Positions 32,321 through 42,000 of a stretch of 64,000 nt of DNA are shown here, piece by piece. Made by a program: the position numbers and the translations under genes. The DNA comes from Kribbella rubisoli (GTDB lineage Bacteria > Actinomycetota > Actinomycetes > Propionibacteriales > Kribbellaceae). Under the pieces are notes generated by a model that was not told the origin of the DNA, searched no databases, and was given only the letters and a program-made list of their open reading frames with translations. The DNA is taken from NCBI RefSeq assembly GCF_004217145.1, contig NZ_SHKR01000012.1, forward strand, positions 186,001-250,000, in the 5' to 3' direction. Each line of letters begins with the position of its first letter. The first letter of the stretch is position 1.

Positions 32321-32788
32321 ATGGACGACGATCCCGGTCGCGAGGTGTTCGTCTCGCCCGTGGTCGTGGCCTCCCAGGTCTTCCCGGCCCGGCCGGGATC
32401 GCTGCCGGACGCCGAGCAGTTCGTCCGCGAGGCGCTCGAGCCGATCACGCTGGAGACCGAGGAGCGGCAGGCGCTGTACCAGGCCATCACGGCCGCGTTG
32501 CTGGCCGCCGCCGGGGCGAAGGACAACGTCTTCGACGTCACCGTACGGATCTTCCCCGACGGCGTTGAGGTCGAAGTACTGCACGGCGCCGGCGTCCATC
32601 GGGTGCTGCCCGCGGCCGAGCCGTTCGCCGACTGGCTGACCGGCGTACTGCGCGGCCAGGGACTGTCCCAGGAGGCGGCCGCGCAGCGGATCGGGGTGTC
32701 GGTGCGGACCATCAGCAGGTGGCTGCGCGGCGACACCGAACCGCGCATGCGGGACCTCCGCAAGGTGCACGAGATCTTCGGTCCGTGA
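32321..32788 (+). CDS. HTH regulator divergent from the hydrogenase operon
   Basis: A 155-residue protein with an unknown N-terminal domain (about 1-95; a beta strand pair NVFDVTVRIFPDGVEVEVLHG is prominent) and a C-terminal XRE-type helix-turn-helix (about 105-150: LSQEAAAQRIGVSVRTISRWLRGDTEPRMRDL). It faces hhyS across 177 bp and precedes hypF by 83 bp. Position and the palindrome in the shared gap make it the likely local regulator of hydrogenase expression. Its promoter is leaderless: TATTCT at 32309-32314 lies 6 nt before the ATG. Confidence 0.82.
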   Translation: MDDDPGREVFVSPVVVASQVFPARPGSLPDAEQFVREALEPITLETEERQALYQAITAALLAAAGAKDNVFDVTVRIFPDGVEVEVLHGAGVHRVLPAAEPFADWLTGVLRGQGLSQEAAAQRIGVSVRTISRWLRGDTEPRMRDLRKVHEIFGP

Positions 32789-32871
32789 TCTCTGGCATGG
32801 GACCGGGCGCGGGTTTAGTGTGCGATTTGTCCGTTGTTCGCGGAATTCGCCATTTCTTTTCGCCCGGCGGG

Positions 32872-35142
32872 GTGAGCATCACGAACGAACCGGAGCGGGT
32901 ACGCACCCGGGTGCTGGTCACAGGCGTCGTCCAGGGCGTCGGCTTCCGTCCGTTCGTCTACTCCCTGGCGCGGGAGCTCGGGCTGTCCGGCCAGGTCGGT
33001 AACACCGCGTCCGGAGTCGTCGCCGAGGTCGAAGGACCCGACGCGGCGGTCAGCGACTTCGCGGACCGCATCCGCGTCGACGCACCGCCGCTGGCCGTTG
33101 TCTCGACCGTTGCAATGGAGTCGCTGCCGGTGGCGGGTGGTACCGAGTTCACCATCCTCGACTCCACGGCCGGAGCCGGCCGCACACTCGTCTCACCGGA
33201 TGTCGCGACCTGCGCGGACTGCTGGTCCGAATTCGCCGACCCGTCCGACCGGCGGTACCGGCATCCGTTCATCAGCTGCACCAACTGCGGTCCGCGCTTC
33301 ACGATCATCACCGGCCTGCCCTACGACCGGCCCGCCACGACGATGTCCGGCTTCCCGCTCTGCCCCGACTGCGCGCGCGAGTACGCCGATCCCGCCGACC
33401 GCAGGTTCCACGCCCAGCCGATTGCCTGTCCGGCCTGCGGCCCGCGGCTGCAGCTCGTGCAGCCCGGCCTCGAGACGGCGTACGACGAAGACGCGCTGGC
33501 GTCGGCGCATGCTCTGCTGGTCGACGGGGCGATCCTCGCGGTCAAGGGGATCGGCGGCTTCCATCTGGTCTGTGACGCCTCCGATCAGGCGGTCGTGACG
33601 ACGCTGCGCAAGCGCAAGGACCGGGGTGACAAGCCGTTCGCCGTGATGGCCGCCGATCTCGACACGGCCCGGCGGATCGCCGAGGTCGACGCCGACGAGG
33701 AGGAGCTGCTCACCGGCATCCGTCACCCGATCGTGCTGCTCCGGCGCCGGCCGGGCGCGACGGTCGCCGAAGCCGTTGCCCCCGGCAACCCTGATCTCGG
33801 TGTGATGCTGCCGTACACGCCGCTGCACCGGCTCTTGTTCGACCAGCCCGGTCCCGGTGTGCTGGTGATGACGAGCGGCAACCTGTCCGGCGAGCCGATC
33901 GTGACCACTGACGACGAGGCGATGACCCGGCTGGACGGTCTGGCCGACGCATGGCTCGGTCACGACCGTCCGATCCACGTGCCCTGCGACGACTCCGTCG
34001 TACGAATCGTCGACACGACCGAGCTGCCGGTACGGCGGTCTCGTGGGTATGCGCCGTTCCCGGTCGACCTGCCCGTTCCGGTCCGGCCCGCGCTGGCGGT
34101 CGGCGGTGACCTGAAGAACACGTTCTGCCTCGGCGAGGGGCGCTACGCCTGGCTCTCGGCACATGTCGGCGACATGGACGACCTCGCGACGTTGCAGGCC
34201 TTCGAGCGGGCCGAGCAGCACCTCGAGGAGTTGACCGGCGTACGGCCCGAGCTGCTCGTGACGGACAAGCACCCGTCGTACCGTTCGCGGCAGTGGGCCG
34301 AGCGGCACGCGGACGGTCGCCAGGTGGTCGGCGTACAGCATCATCATGCGCATCTGGCGTCGTTGATGGCAGAGCACAGGTATTGCGGCGAGATCATCGG
34401 GTTCGCCTTCGACGGGACCGGGTACGGCGACGACGGCGCGGTGTGGGGCGGCGAGGTGCTGCTGACCGGGTACGACGGCTTCGAACGGTATGCGCATCTG
34501 AAGTACGTGCCGCTGCCGGGCGGCGACGCCGGGGTTCGCAATCCGTGCCGGATGGCGTTGTCGCACCTGCGCGCCGCGGGACTGGGCTGGGATCCACGTC
34601 TGCCGTCCGTTCAGGCGTGCCGCGAGTTGGACCTGCTCGAGGCCCAGTTGGATCACGACATCGCGTGTACGCCGACGTCCAGCATGGGCAGGTTGTTCGA
34701 TGCGGTCTCGTCGCTGGCCGGGGTGTGTCATCGGGTCGGCTACGAGGCGCAGGCGGCGATCGAGCTGGAGGGGACGGCCTCGTCCGACGAAGGACTCGGG
34801 GCCTACGGGTTCGACGTCGACGGAGAGCAGATCGACCCGGCGCCGTTGCTGGCCGCGGTCGTGCGCGACGTGCTGGCCGGAGTGCCGCCGAGCGTCATGA
34901 GCGCCCGCTTCCACCAGGGGCTGGCCGAACTGATGGTGACGCTGGCCGAACGGGCCCGCGCCGCCGAAGGATTGACCACCGTCGGGCTGTCCGGCGGCGT
35001 GTTCGTCAACAAAGTGTTGCTATCAGCAACTACCAGGGCGTTGACCGGCGCCGGCTTCGCCGTACTGCGGCATCGCCGGGTTCCGCCGACCGACGCCGGG
35101 ATCGCCCTCGGGCAGCTGGCCGTGGCAGCCCGGGTCCGGTAG
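32872..35142 (+). CDS. hypF: Carbamoyltransferase HypF
   Basis: A 756-residue HypF that turns carbamoyl phosphate into the cyanide precursor for the hydrogenase Fe(CN)2CO unit. Domains in order: acylphosphatase (about 11-95, GVVQGVGFRPFVYSLA), two zinc fingers (Cys114/117/136/139 and Cys164/167/186/189), a YrdC-like adenylation domain (about 205-395, KDRGDKPFAVMA), and a Kae1-like carbamoyltransferase domain with the metal site QHHHAHLASL and GFAFDGTGYGDDGAVWGGE. The GTG at 32872 is the last start before the acylphosphatase fold. HypF begins the rightward unit hypF-hypC-hypD-hypE and passes its carbamoyl group to HypE. Confidence 0.95.
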   Translation: MSITNEPERVRTRVLVTGVVQGVGFRPFVYSLARELGLSGQVGNTASGVVAEVEGPDAAVSDFADRIRVDAPPLAVVSTVAMESLPVAGGTEFTILDSTAGAGRTLVSPDVATCADCWSEFADPSDRRYRHPFISCTNCGPRFTIITGLPYDRPATTMSGFPLCPDCAREYADPADRRFHAQPIACPACGPRLQLVQPGLETAYDEDALASAHALLVDGAILAVKGIGGFHLVCDASDQAVVTTLRKRKDRGDKPFAVMAADLDTARRIAEVDADEEELLTGIRHPIVLLRRRPGATVAEAVAPGNPDLGVMLPYTPLHRLLFDQPGPGVLVMTSGNLSGEPIVTTDDEAMTRLDGLADAWLGHDRPIHVPCDDSVVRIVDTTELPVRRSRGYAPFPVDLPVPVRPALAVGGDLKNTFCLGEGRYAWLSAHVGDMDDLATLQAFERAEQHLEELTGVRPELLVTDKHPSYRSRQWAERHADGRQVVGVQHHHAHLASLMAEHRYCGEIIGFAFDGTGYGDDGAVWGGEVLLTGYDGFERYAHLKYVPLPGGDAGVRNPCRMALSHLRAAGLGWDPRLPSVQACRELDLLEAQLDHDIACTPTSSMGRLFDAVSSLAGVCHRVGYEAQAAIELEGTASSDEGLGAYGFDVDGEQIDPAPLLAAVVRDVLAGVPPSVMSARFHQGLAELMVTLAERARAAEGLTTVGLSGGVFVNKVLLSATTRALTGAGFAVLRHRRVPPTDAGIALGQLAVAARVR

Positions 35143-35155
35143 GGGAGGGAACATC

Positions 35156-35470
35156 ATGTGTCTGGCCGTGCCGGGAAGGGTCGTGGAGATCCGGGACGAA
35201 GACGGTACCCGGATGGGGCAGGTCGACTTCGGCGGTGTGCTGAAGGACGTCTGCCTGGAATACCTGCCTGATCTGCAGGTGGGTGAATACACCATCGTGC
35301 ATGTCGGCTTCGCGTTGCAGCGACTCGACGAGGAGTCCGCGATGCAGTCGCTCGCGTTGTACCGCAAGCTCGGTGCGCTCGAGGAGGAATTCGGCGACCA
35401 GTGGGGTCTGGCCGCTCGGCAAGCCGGTGAGCGCCGCCCACCTGGCACCGACTGGGAGGCTGAGAGATGA
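35156..35470 (+). CDS. hypC: Hydrogenase assembly chaperone HypC
   Basis: A 104-residue HypC. It starts with [12 protein letters not shown], whose Cys2 carries the iron unit, and has the family core [35 protein letters not shown] (seen in parts). It forms a complex with HypD on which the Fe(CN)2CO group is assembled and then carries it to the large subunit. About 25 residues at the C-terminus exceed the usual length and look disordered. A GGGAGGG ribosome site precedes the ATG. The stop overlaps the hypD start by 4 bp. Confidence 0.94.
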   Translation: MCLAVPGRVVEIRDEDGTRMGQVDFGGVLKDVCLEYLPDLQVGEYTIVHVGFALQRLDEESAMQSLALYRKLGALEEEFGDQWGLAARQAGERRPPGTDWEAER

Positions 35471-36585
35471 AGTACCTCGAGGAGTTCAGCGATCCGGTGC
35501 TGGCCGGCAAGCTGGTCGACCAGATCCACGCCACCGCGACCAAACCGTGGGCGGTCATGGAGGTCTGCGGCGGGCAGACGCACACGATCGTCCGGCACGG
35601 CATCGACCAGCTGCTGCCGGACGCCGTCGAGATGATCCACGGCCCCGGCTGCCCGGTCTGTGTGACGCCGCTGGAGACGATCGACAAGGCGCTCGAGATC
35701 GCGGCCCAGCCGGGCGTGATCTTCTGCTCGTTCGGCGACATGTTGCGCGTGCCCGGCAGCGGTCGCGACCTGTTCCGGATCAAGAGCCAGGGCGGTGACG
35801 TCCGGGTCGTCTACTCGCCGCTGGACGCGCTGCAGCTCGCGCAGCAGAACCCCGACAAGCAGGTCGTGTTCTTCGGTATCGGGTTCGAGACCACCGCCCC
35901 GCCGAACGCGATGACCGTGTACCAGGCCAAGAAGCTCGGCATCCCGAACTTCAGCCTGCTCGTCTCCCACGTCCGGGTGCCGCCCGCGATCGAGGCGATC
36001 ATGCAATCGCCGAGCTGCCGGGTCCAGGGCTTCCTCGCCGCGGGCCACGTCTGCAGTGTGATGGGCACGGCCGAGTACCCGGAGCTCGCGGACAAGTACG
36101 GCGTACCGATCGTCGTGACCGGCTTCGAACCGCTCGACATCCTGGCTGGGATTCTGCGCACGGTCAGCCAGTTGGAGAAGGGCGAGCACGTGGTCGAGAA
36201 CGCTTACCGCCGGGCGGTGAAGGACGAGGGCAACCCGGCGGCGAAGGCGATGCTGGCCGACGTGTTCGAGTCCACCGACCGGGCCTGGCGGGGGATCGGG
36301 ATGATCCCGCAGAGCGGCTGGCGATTGTCCGAGCGCTACCGCGAGTACGACGCGGAGTACCGCTTCCACGTCCGCGACATCGCGACGGAGGAGTCGACCG
36401 TGTGCCGCAGCGGCGAGGTCCTGCAGGGTCTCATCAAGCCGCACGAGTGCTCCGCGTTCGGGACAATCTGTACGCCGCGCAACCCGCTCGGCGCCACGAT
36501 GGTGTCGAGCGAGGGCGCATGTGCGGCGTACTACCTGTATCGCCGGCTGGAGACACCCACCGAGGTGGTGACGACCGGTGGCTGA
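35467..36585 (+). CDS. hypD: Hydrogenase formation protein HypD
   Basis: A 372-residue scaffold iron-sulphur protein on which the Fe(CN)2CO unit is built. Conserved motifs are EVCGGQTHT (Cys34), [10 protein letters not shown] (Cys62, Cys65) and GFETTAP, and the C-terminal cluster-binding Cys residues in [22 protein letters not shown] and SEGACAAYY. It is coupled to hypC by a 4-bp overlap and overlaps the hypE start by 8 bp, so HypC, HypD and HypE are made together, as expected for a complex. Confidence 0.95.
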   Translation: MKYLEEFSDPVLAGKLVDQIHATATKPWAVMEVCGGQTHTIVRHGIDQLLPDAVEMIHGPGCPVCVTPLETIDKALEIAAQPGVIFCSFGDMLRVPGSGRDLFRIKSQGGDVRVVYSPLDALQLAQQNPDKQVVFFGIGFETTAPPNAMTVYQAKKLGIPNFSLLVSHVRVPPAIEAIMQSPSCRVQGFLAAGHVCSVMGTAEYPELADKYGVPIVVTGFEPLDILAGILRTVSQLEKGEHVVENAYRRAVKDEGNPAAKAMLADVFESTDRAWRGIGMIPQSGWRLSERYREYDAEYRFHVRDIATEESTVCRSGEVLQGLIKPHECSAFGTICTPRNPLGATMVSSEGACAAYYLYRRLETPTEVVTTGG

Positions 36586-37639
36586 ACCGGTGCTCGACTT
36601 CGACGGCTGGACCTGCCCGCTGCCGCTGCGCGACCACCCGAACGTTGTCATGGGGCACGGCGGCGGCGGACAGATGTCGGCCGAGCTGATCGAGCATCTC
36701 TTCGTCCCCGCGTTCGCGAACCCGGTGCTCGGCGGCATGGCGGACTCGGCGGTGTTCACCCTCGGGGACGCGCGGCTCGCGTTCTCGACGGACTCCTTCG
36801 TCGTCCAGCCGTTGTTCTTCCCCGGCGGCAGCATCGGGCACCTGGCCGTCAACGGGACGGTCAACGATCTGGCGATGAGCGGCGCCCAGGCGGCGTACCT
36901 GTCCTGCGGCTTCATCCTCGAGGAGGGCGTCGAGCTGTCCGTGGTCGGCCGGATCGCGGCGGACCTCGGGGATGCGGCGCGGCGAGCCGGCGTCACCGTC
37001 GCGACCGGCGACACCAAGGTCGTGGACGCGGGGCATGGCGACGGCGTCTACATCAACACCGCCGGTATCGGCCTGGTCCCGGCCGGCGTCGACATCCGTC
37101 CGCAGCGCGCCGTACCGGGCGATGTAGTCATCGTCAGCGGCCAGATCGGCGTACACGGGATCGCGATCATGAGTGTGCGGGAGGGCATCTCGTTCGGCAC
37201 CGAGGTGGTCAGCGACTGTGCGCCGCTGAACGACCTGGTCGCGACGATGCTCGCGGTGTGCCCCGACCTGCACGTCCTGCGTGATCCGACCCGGGGCGGC
37301 GTCGCGACCTCGCTCAACGAGATCGCGAAGTCGGCCGGCGTCGGCATCGAGCTGACCGAGAGCGCCCTGCCGGTGCCCGAGACGGTCGCCAATGCGTGCT
37401 CGTTCCTGGGACTCGATCCGCTGTACGTCGCGAACGAGGGCAAGCTGCTCGCGATCGTGCCGCGCGACGAAGCGGACGCCGTACTCGCGGCGATGCAGGC
37501 GGACCCGCTGGGCACGGACGCCGCGATCATCGGCGAATGTGTGGCGGCGCATCCGGGGATGGTCGTGACGCGCACGGCCTTCGGTGCTACCCGCGTCGTG
37601 GATACTCCGATCGGGGAGCAGCTGCCGAGGATCTGTTAG
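36578..37639 (+). CDS. hypE: Carbamoyl dehydratase HypE
   Basis: A 353-residue member of the PurM/AIR synthase fold. It receives a carbamoyl group from HypF on its C-terminal Cys (Cys353 in the classic PRIC end) and dehydrates it with ATP to a thiocyanate that supplies CN to HypD. ATP-binding features include [11 protein letters not shown] and [19 protein letters not shown]. The start is a GTG inside the hypD end. Its last 53 bp overlap the 3' end of the convergent hypB gene, including the PRIC codons. Confidence 0.95.
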   Translation: MAEPVLDFDGWTCPLPLRDHPNVVMGHGGGGQMSAELIEHLFVPAFANPVLGGMADSAVFTLGDARLAFSTDSFVVQPLFFPGGSIGHLAVNGTVNDLAMSGAQAAYLSCGFILEEGVELSVVGRIAADLGDAARRAGVTVATGDTKVVDAGHGDGVYINTAGIGLVPAGVDIRPQRAVPGDVVIVSGQIGVHGIAIMSVREGISFGTEVVSDCAPLNDLVATMLAVCPDLHVLRDPTRGGVATSLNEIAKSAGVGIELTESALPVPETVANACSFLGLDPLYVANEGKLLAIVPRDEADAVLAAMQADPLGTDAAIIGECVAAHPGMVVTRTAFGATRVVDTPIGEQLPRIC

Positions 37640-38393
37640 CCAGCCAGTCGTGCCAGGCGTCCAGGCCGTCGCCGCGGGTTGCGGAGACGGGCAGCAGTTC
37701 GACGTCGGGCTTCACCCGGTGGATCAGCTCGAGGCACAGGTCGACGTCGAAGTCGACGTACGGGAGCAGGTCGATCTTGTTGAGCAGGACGAGGTCGGCG
37801 GTGCGGAACATGTACGGGTACTTGGCAGGTTTGTCGGCGCCCTCGGTGACCGAGATGATCACCACCCGGGCCGCCTCGCCGAGGTCGAACAGCGCCGGGC
37901 AGACGAGGTTGCCGACGTTCTCGACGAACACCAGCGAGCCGTCGGGCGGGGCGAGCTCGGCCAGGCCGCGGTCGAGCATCTGCGCGTCCAGGTGACAGCC
38001 GGCTCCGGTGTTGATCTGGACCACCTTGCTGCCGGTGGACCGGATCCGCTGGGCGTCCAGCCAGGTCTCCTGGTCGCCCTCGATCACGAGGGTCTCGCGG
38101 CGGCCGTCGAGGTCGGTGATGGTGCGCTCGAGCAGCGTGGTCTTGCCGGAGCCGGGGGAGCTCATCAGGTTGATCGCGGTGATCGCGTGCTCGGTCAGCC
38201 GGTGTCTGGTGGCCGCGGCGAGCAGGTCGTTCTTCGCCAGGATGTCCTGCTCGAGCAGCACGGTCCGGGTCCCGTGGTCGTGCGGGTGGTCATGTGCGTG
38301 GTCGTGATCGTGGGTGTGATCGTGGGTGTGGCCATCGACCAGCGTCACGCGGGTGCTGCCGTCCTCGCCCCCGCACCCACAGGTGCTGCACAT
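37587..38393 (-). CDS. hypB: Hydrogenase nickel incorporation GTPase HypB
   Basis: A 268-residue GTPase that delivers nickel to the hydrogenase large subunit. It has the N-terminal CSTCGCGG metal motif, a His-rich store (ten His in alternation at 22-40), Walker A SSPGSGKTT (78-86), the inter-subunit metal site with Cys133-His134 in GAGCHLDA, and the specificity motif NKID. The His stretch suggests nickel storage as in rhizobial HypB. It is the second gene after hypA (1 nt gap), and its end overlaps hypE on the opposite strand. Confidence 0.95.
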   Translation of the reverse strand: MCSTCGCGGEDGSTRVTLVDGHTHDHTHDHDHAHDHPHDHGTRTVLLEQDILAKNDLLAAATRHRLTEHAITAINLMSSPGSGKTTLLERTITDLDGRRETLVIEGDQETWLDAQRIRSTGSKVVQINTGAGCHLDAQMLDRGLAELAPPDGSLVFVENVGNLVCPALFDLGEAARVVIISVTEGADKPAKYPYMFRTADLVLLNKIDLLPYVDFDVDLCLELIHRVKPDVELLPVSATRGDGLDAWHDWLANRSSAAAPRSEYPRRG

Positions 38394-38394
38394 G

Positions 38395-38724
38395 TCAACG
38401 CACCTCCACCGAGATGATCCGCAGTTCGCGGCCGGCCAGTACGTCGAGATCGGCGCTGCCGCAGTCGCACAGCATGATCGGATCGTCGAGCGTGAACTCC
38501 AGCCGGCAGTTCCGACAGTACGCGCGCCCCGATGGCTCGTCGATGTCCAGCCGCGCCCCTTCGAGCCCGGTCCCGCCGGCGACGATCTCGAAGCAGAACC
38601 GGATCGAATCGGTCACCACTCCGGACAGCCGACCGATCTCGAGCCGGACGGCCGCCACCGGTCCGTCGCCGATCTTCTCGACGATCGCATCGACGATGCT
38701 CTCCGTGATGGCGAGCTCATGCAC
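38395..38724 (-). CDS. hypA: Hydrogenase nickel metallochaperone HypA
   Basis: A 109-residue HypA. The initiator Met and His2 (VHELAIT with a GTG start) make the nickel site, and a zinc site is formed by Cys70 and Cys73 (CRNC) with the CDC pair near residue 86. The last pair is CxC where the classical form is CxxC; I recall this as common in actinobacterial HypA. The GTG at 38724 lies 7 nt after a TAGCGT -10 box (minus strand, 38737-38732), so transcription is likely leaderless and separate from the hypF arm. Confidence 0.92.
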   Translation of the reverse strand: MHELAITESIVDAIVEKIGDGPVAAVRLEIGRLSGVVTDSIRFCFEIVAGGTGLEGARLDIDEPSGRAYCRNCRLEFTLDDPIMLCDCGSADLDVLAGRELRIISVEVR

Positions 38725-38827
38725 CTTCCCGACGCTAGGCGGACCGCCCGGCACCGGCAAGGGATCGGAAAGTTGCGGGAAAACCTGCAGGCCGTCCGGT
38801 CGCTCAGAGTAGTCGGCGGGCGGGCGT

Positions 38828-38858
38828 GATTCCGGGAAGAATCGGACCCCGGGAATCC
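38828..38858. promoter_or_regulatory. GATTCC/GGAATCC dyad upstream of hypA
   Basis: GATTCCGGG (38828-38836) and CCCGGGAATCC (to 38858) form an imperfect inverted repeat with one extra C, and a GAATC lies between. The same GGATTCC core occurs in the hhyS upstream region at 32262-32268. Confidence 0.4.
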
Positions 38859-39005
38859 ATTGGGCACGAATAGTTACCGTTGTGCGAGGCAACTACCGAA
38901 GACGGCCCCACCGATCGCTACCGGATAGGCGACGGGCGGCTTACTCTCCGTTTGTTGAGCCCGCGGCCTGGCTCGGGGGAGCCGCTCCACTGCGGAGGGG
39001 AAAGT

Positions 39006-42000
39006 ATGAGACGTCGCCTGAGGTACTCTGCTGCGCTCGTCGGCCTGACCGGCCTGATCATCGCGTCGATGTCGGCACCCGTACACGCCGCGACCCAGGA
39101 CCATTCGCCGCCGGGGCACGGGCCGGGCGCCATGCAGGTGCAGTCGGCAAGCGACGCCGCCTCGTCGAAGCTCGACCCGAAGCTCCAGGCGAAGGTCAAG
39201 AAGGGTGACACCGCGCCGGTGGCCGTCTTCGCCACCGTGCAGGGCGACACCGCCAAGGCCCAGCAGGTGCTCGGCAACGCCCATGTGGCGAAGTCCGGCG
39301 ACGCCGCGCTGGTGATGGGCTCTATCCCGGTGCAGGCGCTGCCGAAACTGGCCGCCGTACCAGGGGTTGTCTCTGTGCAGCCGGTCGAGCTGGCCCGGAC
39401 CGGGCAGCCGTTGTCCGACCCCGATCCCAGCCTGCACCAGGCGCCGACGGCGGCCGAGCTGAAGGCCGCGCTCGCCAAGGTGAAGTCCGACGACGTGCCG
39501 TACGACCAGGCTCCGCCGCTGCGGGGCTCGAACTTCGACAAGCTCCGCAAGCAGAACCTCCTCGACGCCAAGTCACACAACTTCACCGGCGCCTGGAACG
39601 CGGGCTTCGCCGGCCAGGGTGTGACCGTCGGCGTCCTCGACGGCGGCACCGACTGGGGTCACCCGGACCTGGTCAACACCTGGCAGACGTGGAGCGGCCA
39701 GACCGGTGACAAGGCCGGCTGGAACGGCTGGCCCAAGGCCTTCGATCCGTACGGAACGCTGCAGTGGCTGTCGGCACCCGACCAGGTCGACCAGGGCCTG
39801 TCCTGGTTCACCAAGACCACCGCGGCCACCTGCACCGTCACCGCCAAGACGTGCTCCGTGGACTTCGCGACGAAGACCGGACCGTCCCGCAACTTCAGCG
39901 CCCCGACAGGTACGAAGGAGCACACGTACAGCTTCCCGGCCAAGTGGAGCAAGTCCGGCAAGGTCATGCTCGGCAGCCACCCGGACGACCACCTGCTCCA
40001 GCTGTACGGCGAGCGCCCCGGCTTCCTGATCACGGACCCGCACACGGCCGGCGTCTACGACACCGTGTACGTCGACCTCGACGACGACTACTCGTTCGCC
40101 GACGAGAAGCCGGTCACCAAGTCGTCGCCCGCGTCGTACCGCGATATGAACGGTGACGGCTACACCGACCTGTCCGGCGGCCTGCTCTACTACATCTCCG
40201 ACGGCAAGACCCCGATCCCGGGCGGCCTGGACATGTTCGGCGTCGACGACACGTCGTACGGCTCCGGTCAGCTGGTCGCGTGGACCGGTGACTTCGACCC
40301 CGCGATCGAGGGCCACGGCACGCTGACCGCGTCGAACATCGTCGGTCAGGCAGTCATCAACGGGAAGGCGCCGACGTTCAAGGACCTCCCCGGCGGCAAG
40401 TACGCCGGTGCGGTGCTGGGCGGTGCGCCGAAGGCCAAGCTGGCGCCGTTCGGCGACATCTACATGGGCTTCGACTTCTCCACCCAGTTCGGGTATCTGC
40501 TGTCCACCCGCAAGGGCGTCGACGTCACGTCGAACTCGTACGGTGAGTCGACCACCGACAACGACGGCTGGGACGCCGCGAGCCAGGAAGCCGACGTGAT
40601 CCACGACGGCTTCAAGACCACAGCCCTGTTCTCCACCGGCAACGGCGCACCGGGTTTCGGTACGGCGACTGCCGCCGCGCCGTCGACCGCGATCGAGGTC
40701 GGAGCGTCCACGCAGTTCGGCGGGACCGGCTGGGACTCGATCGTGCGTACCAGTCAGATCACCGACAACGACGTGATGGTGTGGTCGAACCGCGGGTTCG
40801 GCGCGAACGCGACCAACGGCGTCGATGTAGTTGCCGATGGCGCCTATGCGCCGGGCGACGCGACCCTGAACACGATCCTCGACGGCCGGAACGCCTGGGT
40901 CACCTGGGGCGGCACGAGTCGCTCGACCCCGGTCGCCGCAGGTGCGACAGCGCTGGTCTACCAGGCTTATGAGAAGGCGCACCACGGCGCCGTACCGGCC
41001 GGCTTCTACTCGACCGCGCAGGACATCCTGAAGTCGTCGGCGAAGGACCTCGGGTACGACTCCAACGTCCAAGGATCCGGCTCGATCGACGCGGGTAAGG
41101 CGGTCGCCAGTGCGCTCGGCACCCGCGCGACCGTGTCGCCGACCGAATGGCGCGTGGGTGACTACCGCGGTACGGAGTACCCGGTGTTCGCGAACATCAT
41201 CTCGCCAGGCGGCACCGACACGCAGAAGTTCGACATCAACGGCGGTGGCGCGTGGCAGGTCAGCGACCGGCAGCTCGTCCGCACCGATTCCGACACACTC
41301 TCCTTCAGCAGCAAGGATCTGAGCCAGGAGAGCACGGGCAACTTCAATGCGCCCGACTACCTGATAGACCTCACGAAACAGGTCAAACAGCATCGCAATG
41401 CCGACCTGATGGTGGTCAAGCTCGAATATCCGCGGAACGAGTTCGACGGCAACAACGACCTCACCGAGGACCAGGCGTGGCGGCTGCTCACGTACAACTG
41501 GACCGACGTGAACCACGACGGCAAGCTGTGGACCGACAAGAACCACAACGGCGTCGTCAACCACACCGACAAGACGACCAGCTCGAACATCGACGGCTTC
41601 CTTGACCTGGACTTCGCCAAGTCGGAGATGGAGCAGGGCGAGTACAGCCGGTTCATGTACCACCGGGCCGGCTCCAACGCACTGCAGTCGTACGTCGCCG
41701 ATCCCGCCAAGCGGATGGCTGACGGCCTGTTCCTCGGCCTGCAGCACTCGGCGACGAACAAGGCCATCCCGGTCACCGACTTCAAGGTGTCGATCGACTG
41801 GTACCAGAACACCGACTGGAAGTGGGTCACCACGCCCCACACGGCCGTCGGCTCGTTCAACGCGTCGATCAAGGTGCCGAGCAACGCGCCGTACGGCATG
41901 TACTCCGGTGCCGTCGTACTGACCCGCGGCTCGGACTCGATGGTCGTGCCGGTGTCCGTCGCGGTCGCAGCGAAGGTGACGCAGGACGCGAACGGCAAGA

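Noticed and set aside
34293..35243. A plus-strand gene of 316 codons inside hypF
   Set aside because: Overlaps the Kae1-like domain of hypF in another frame and has an Arg-rich, noise-like translation.
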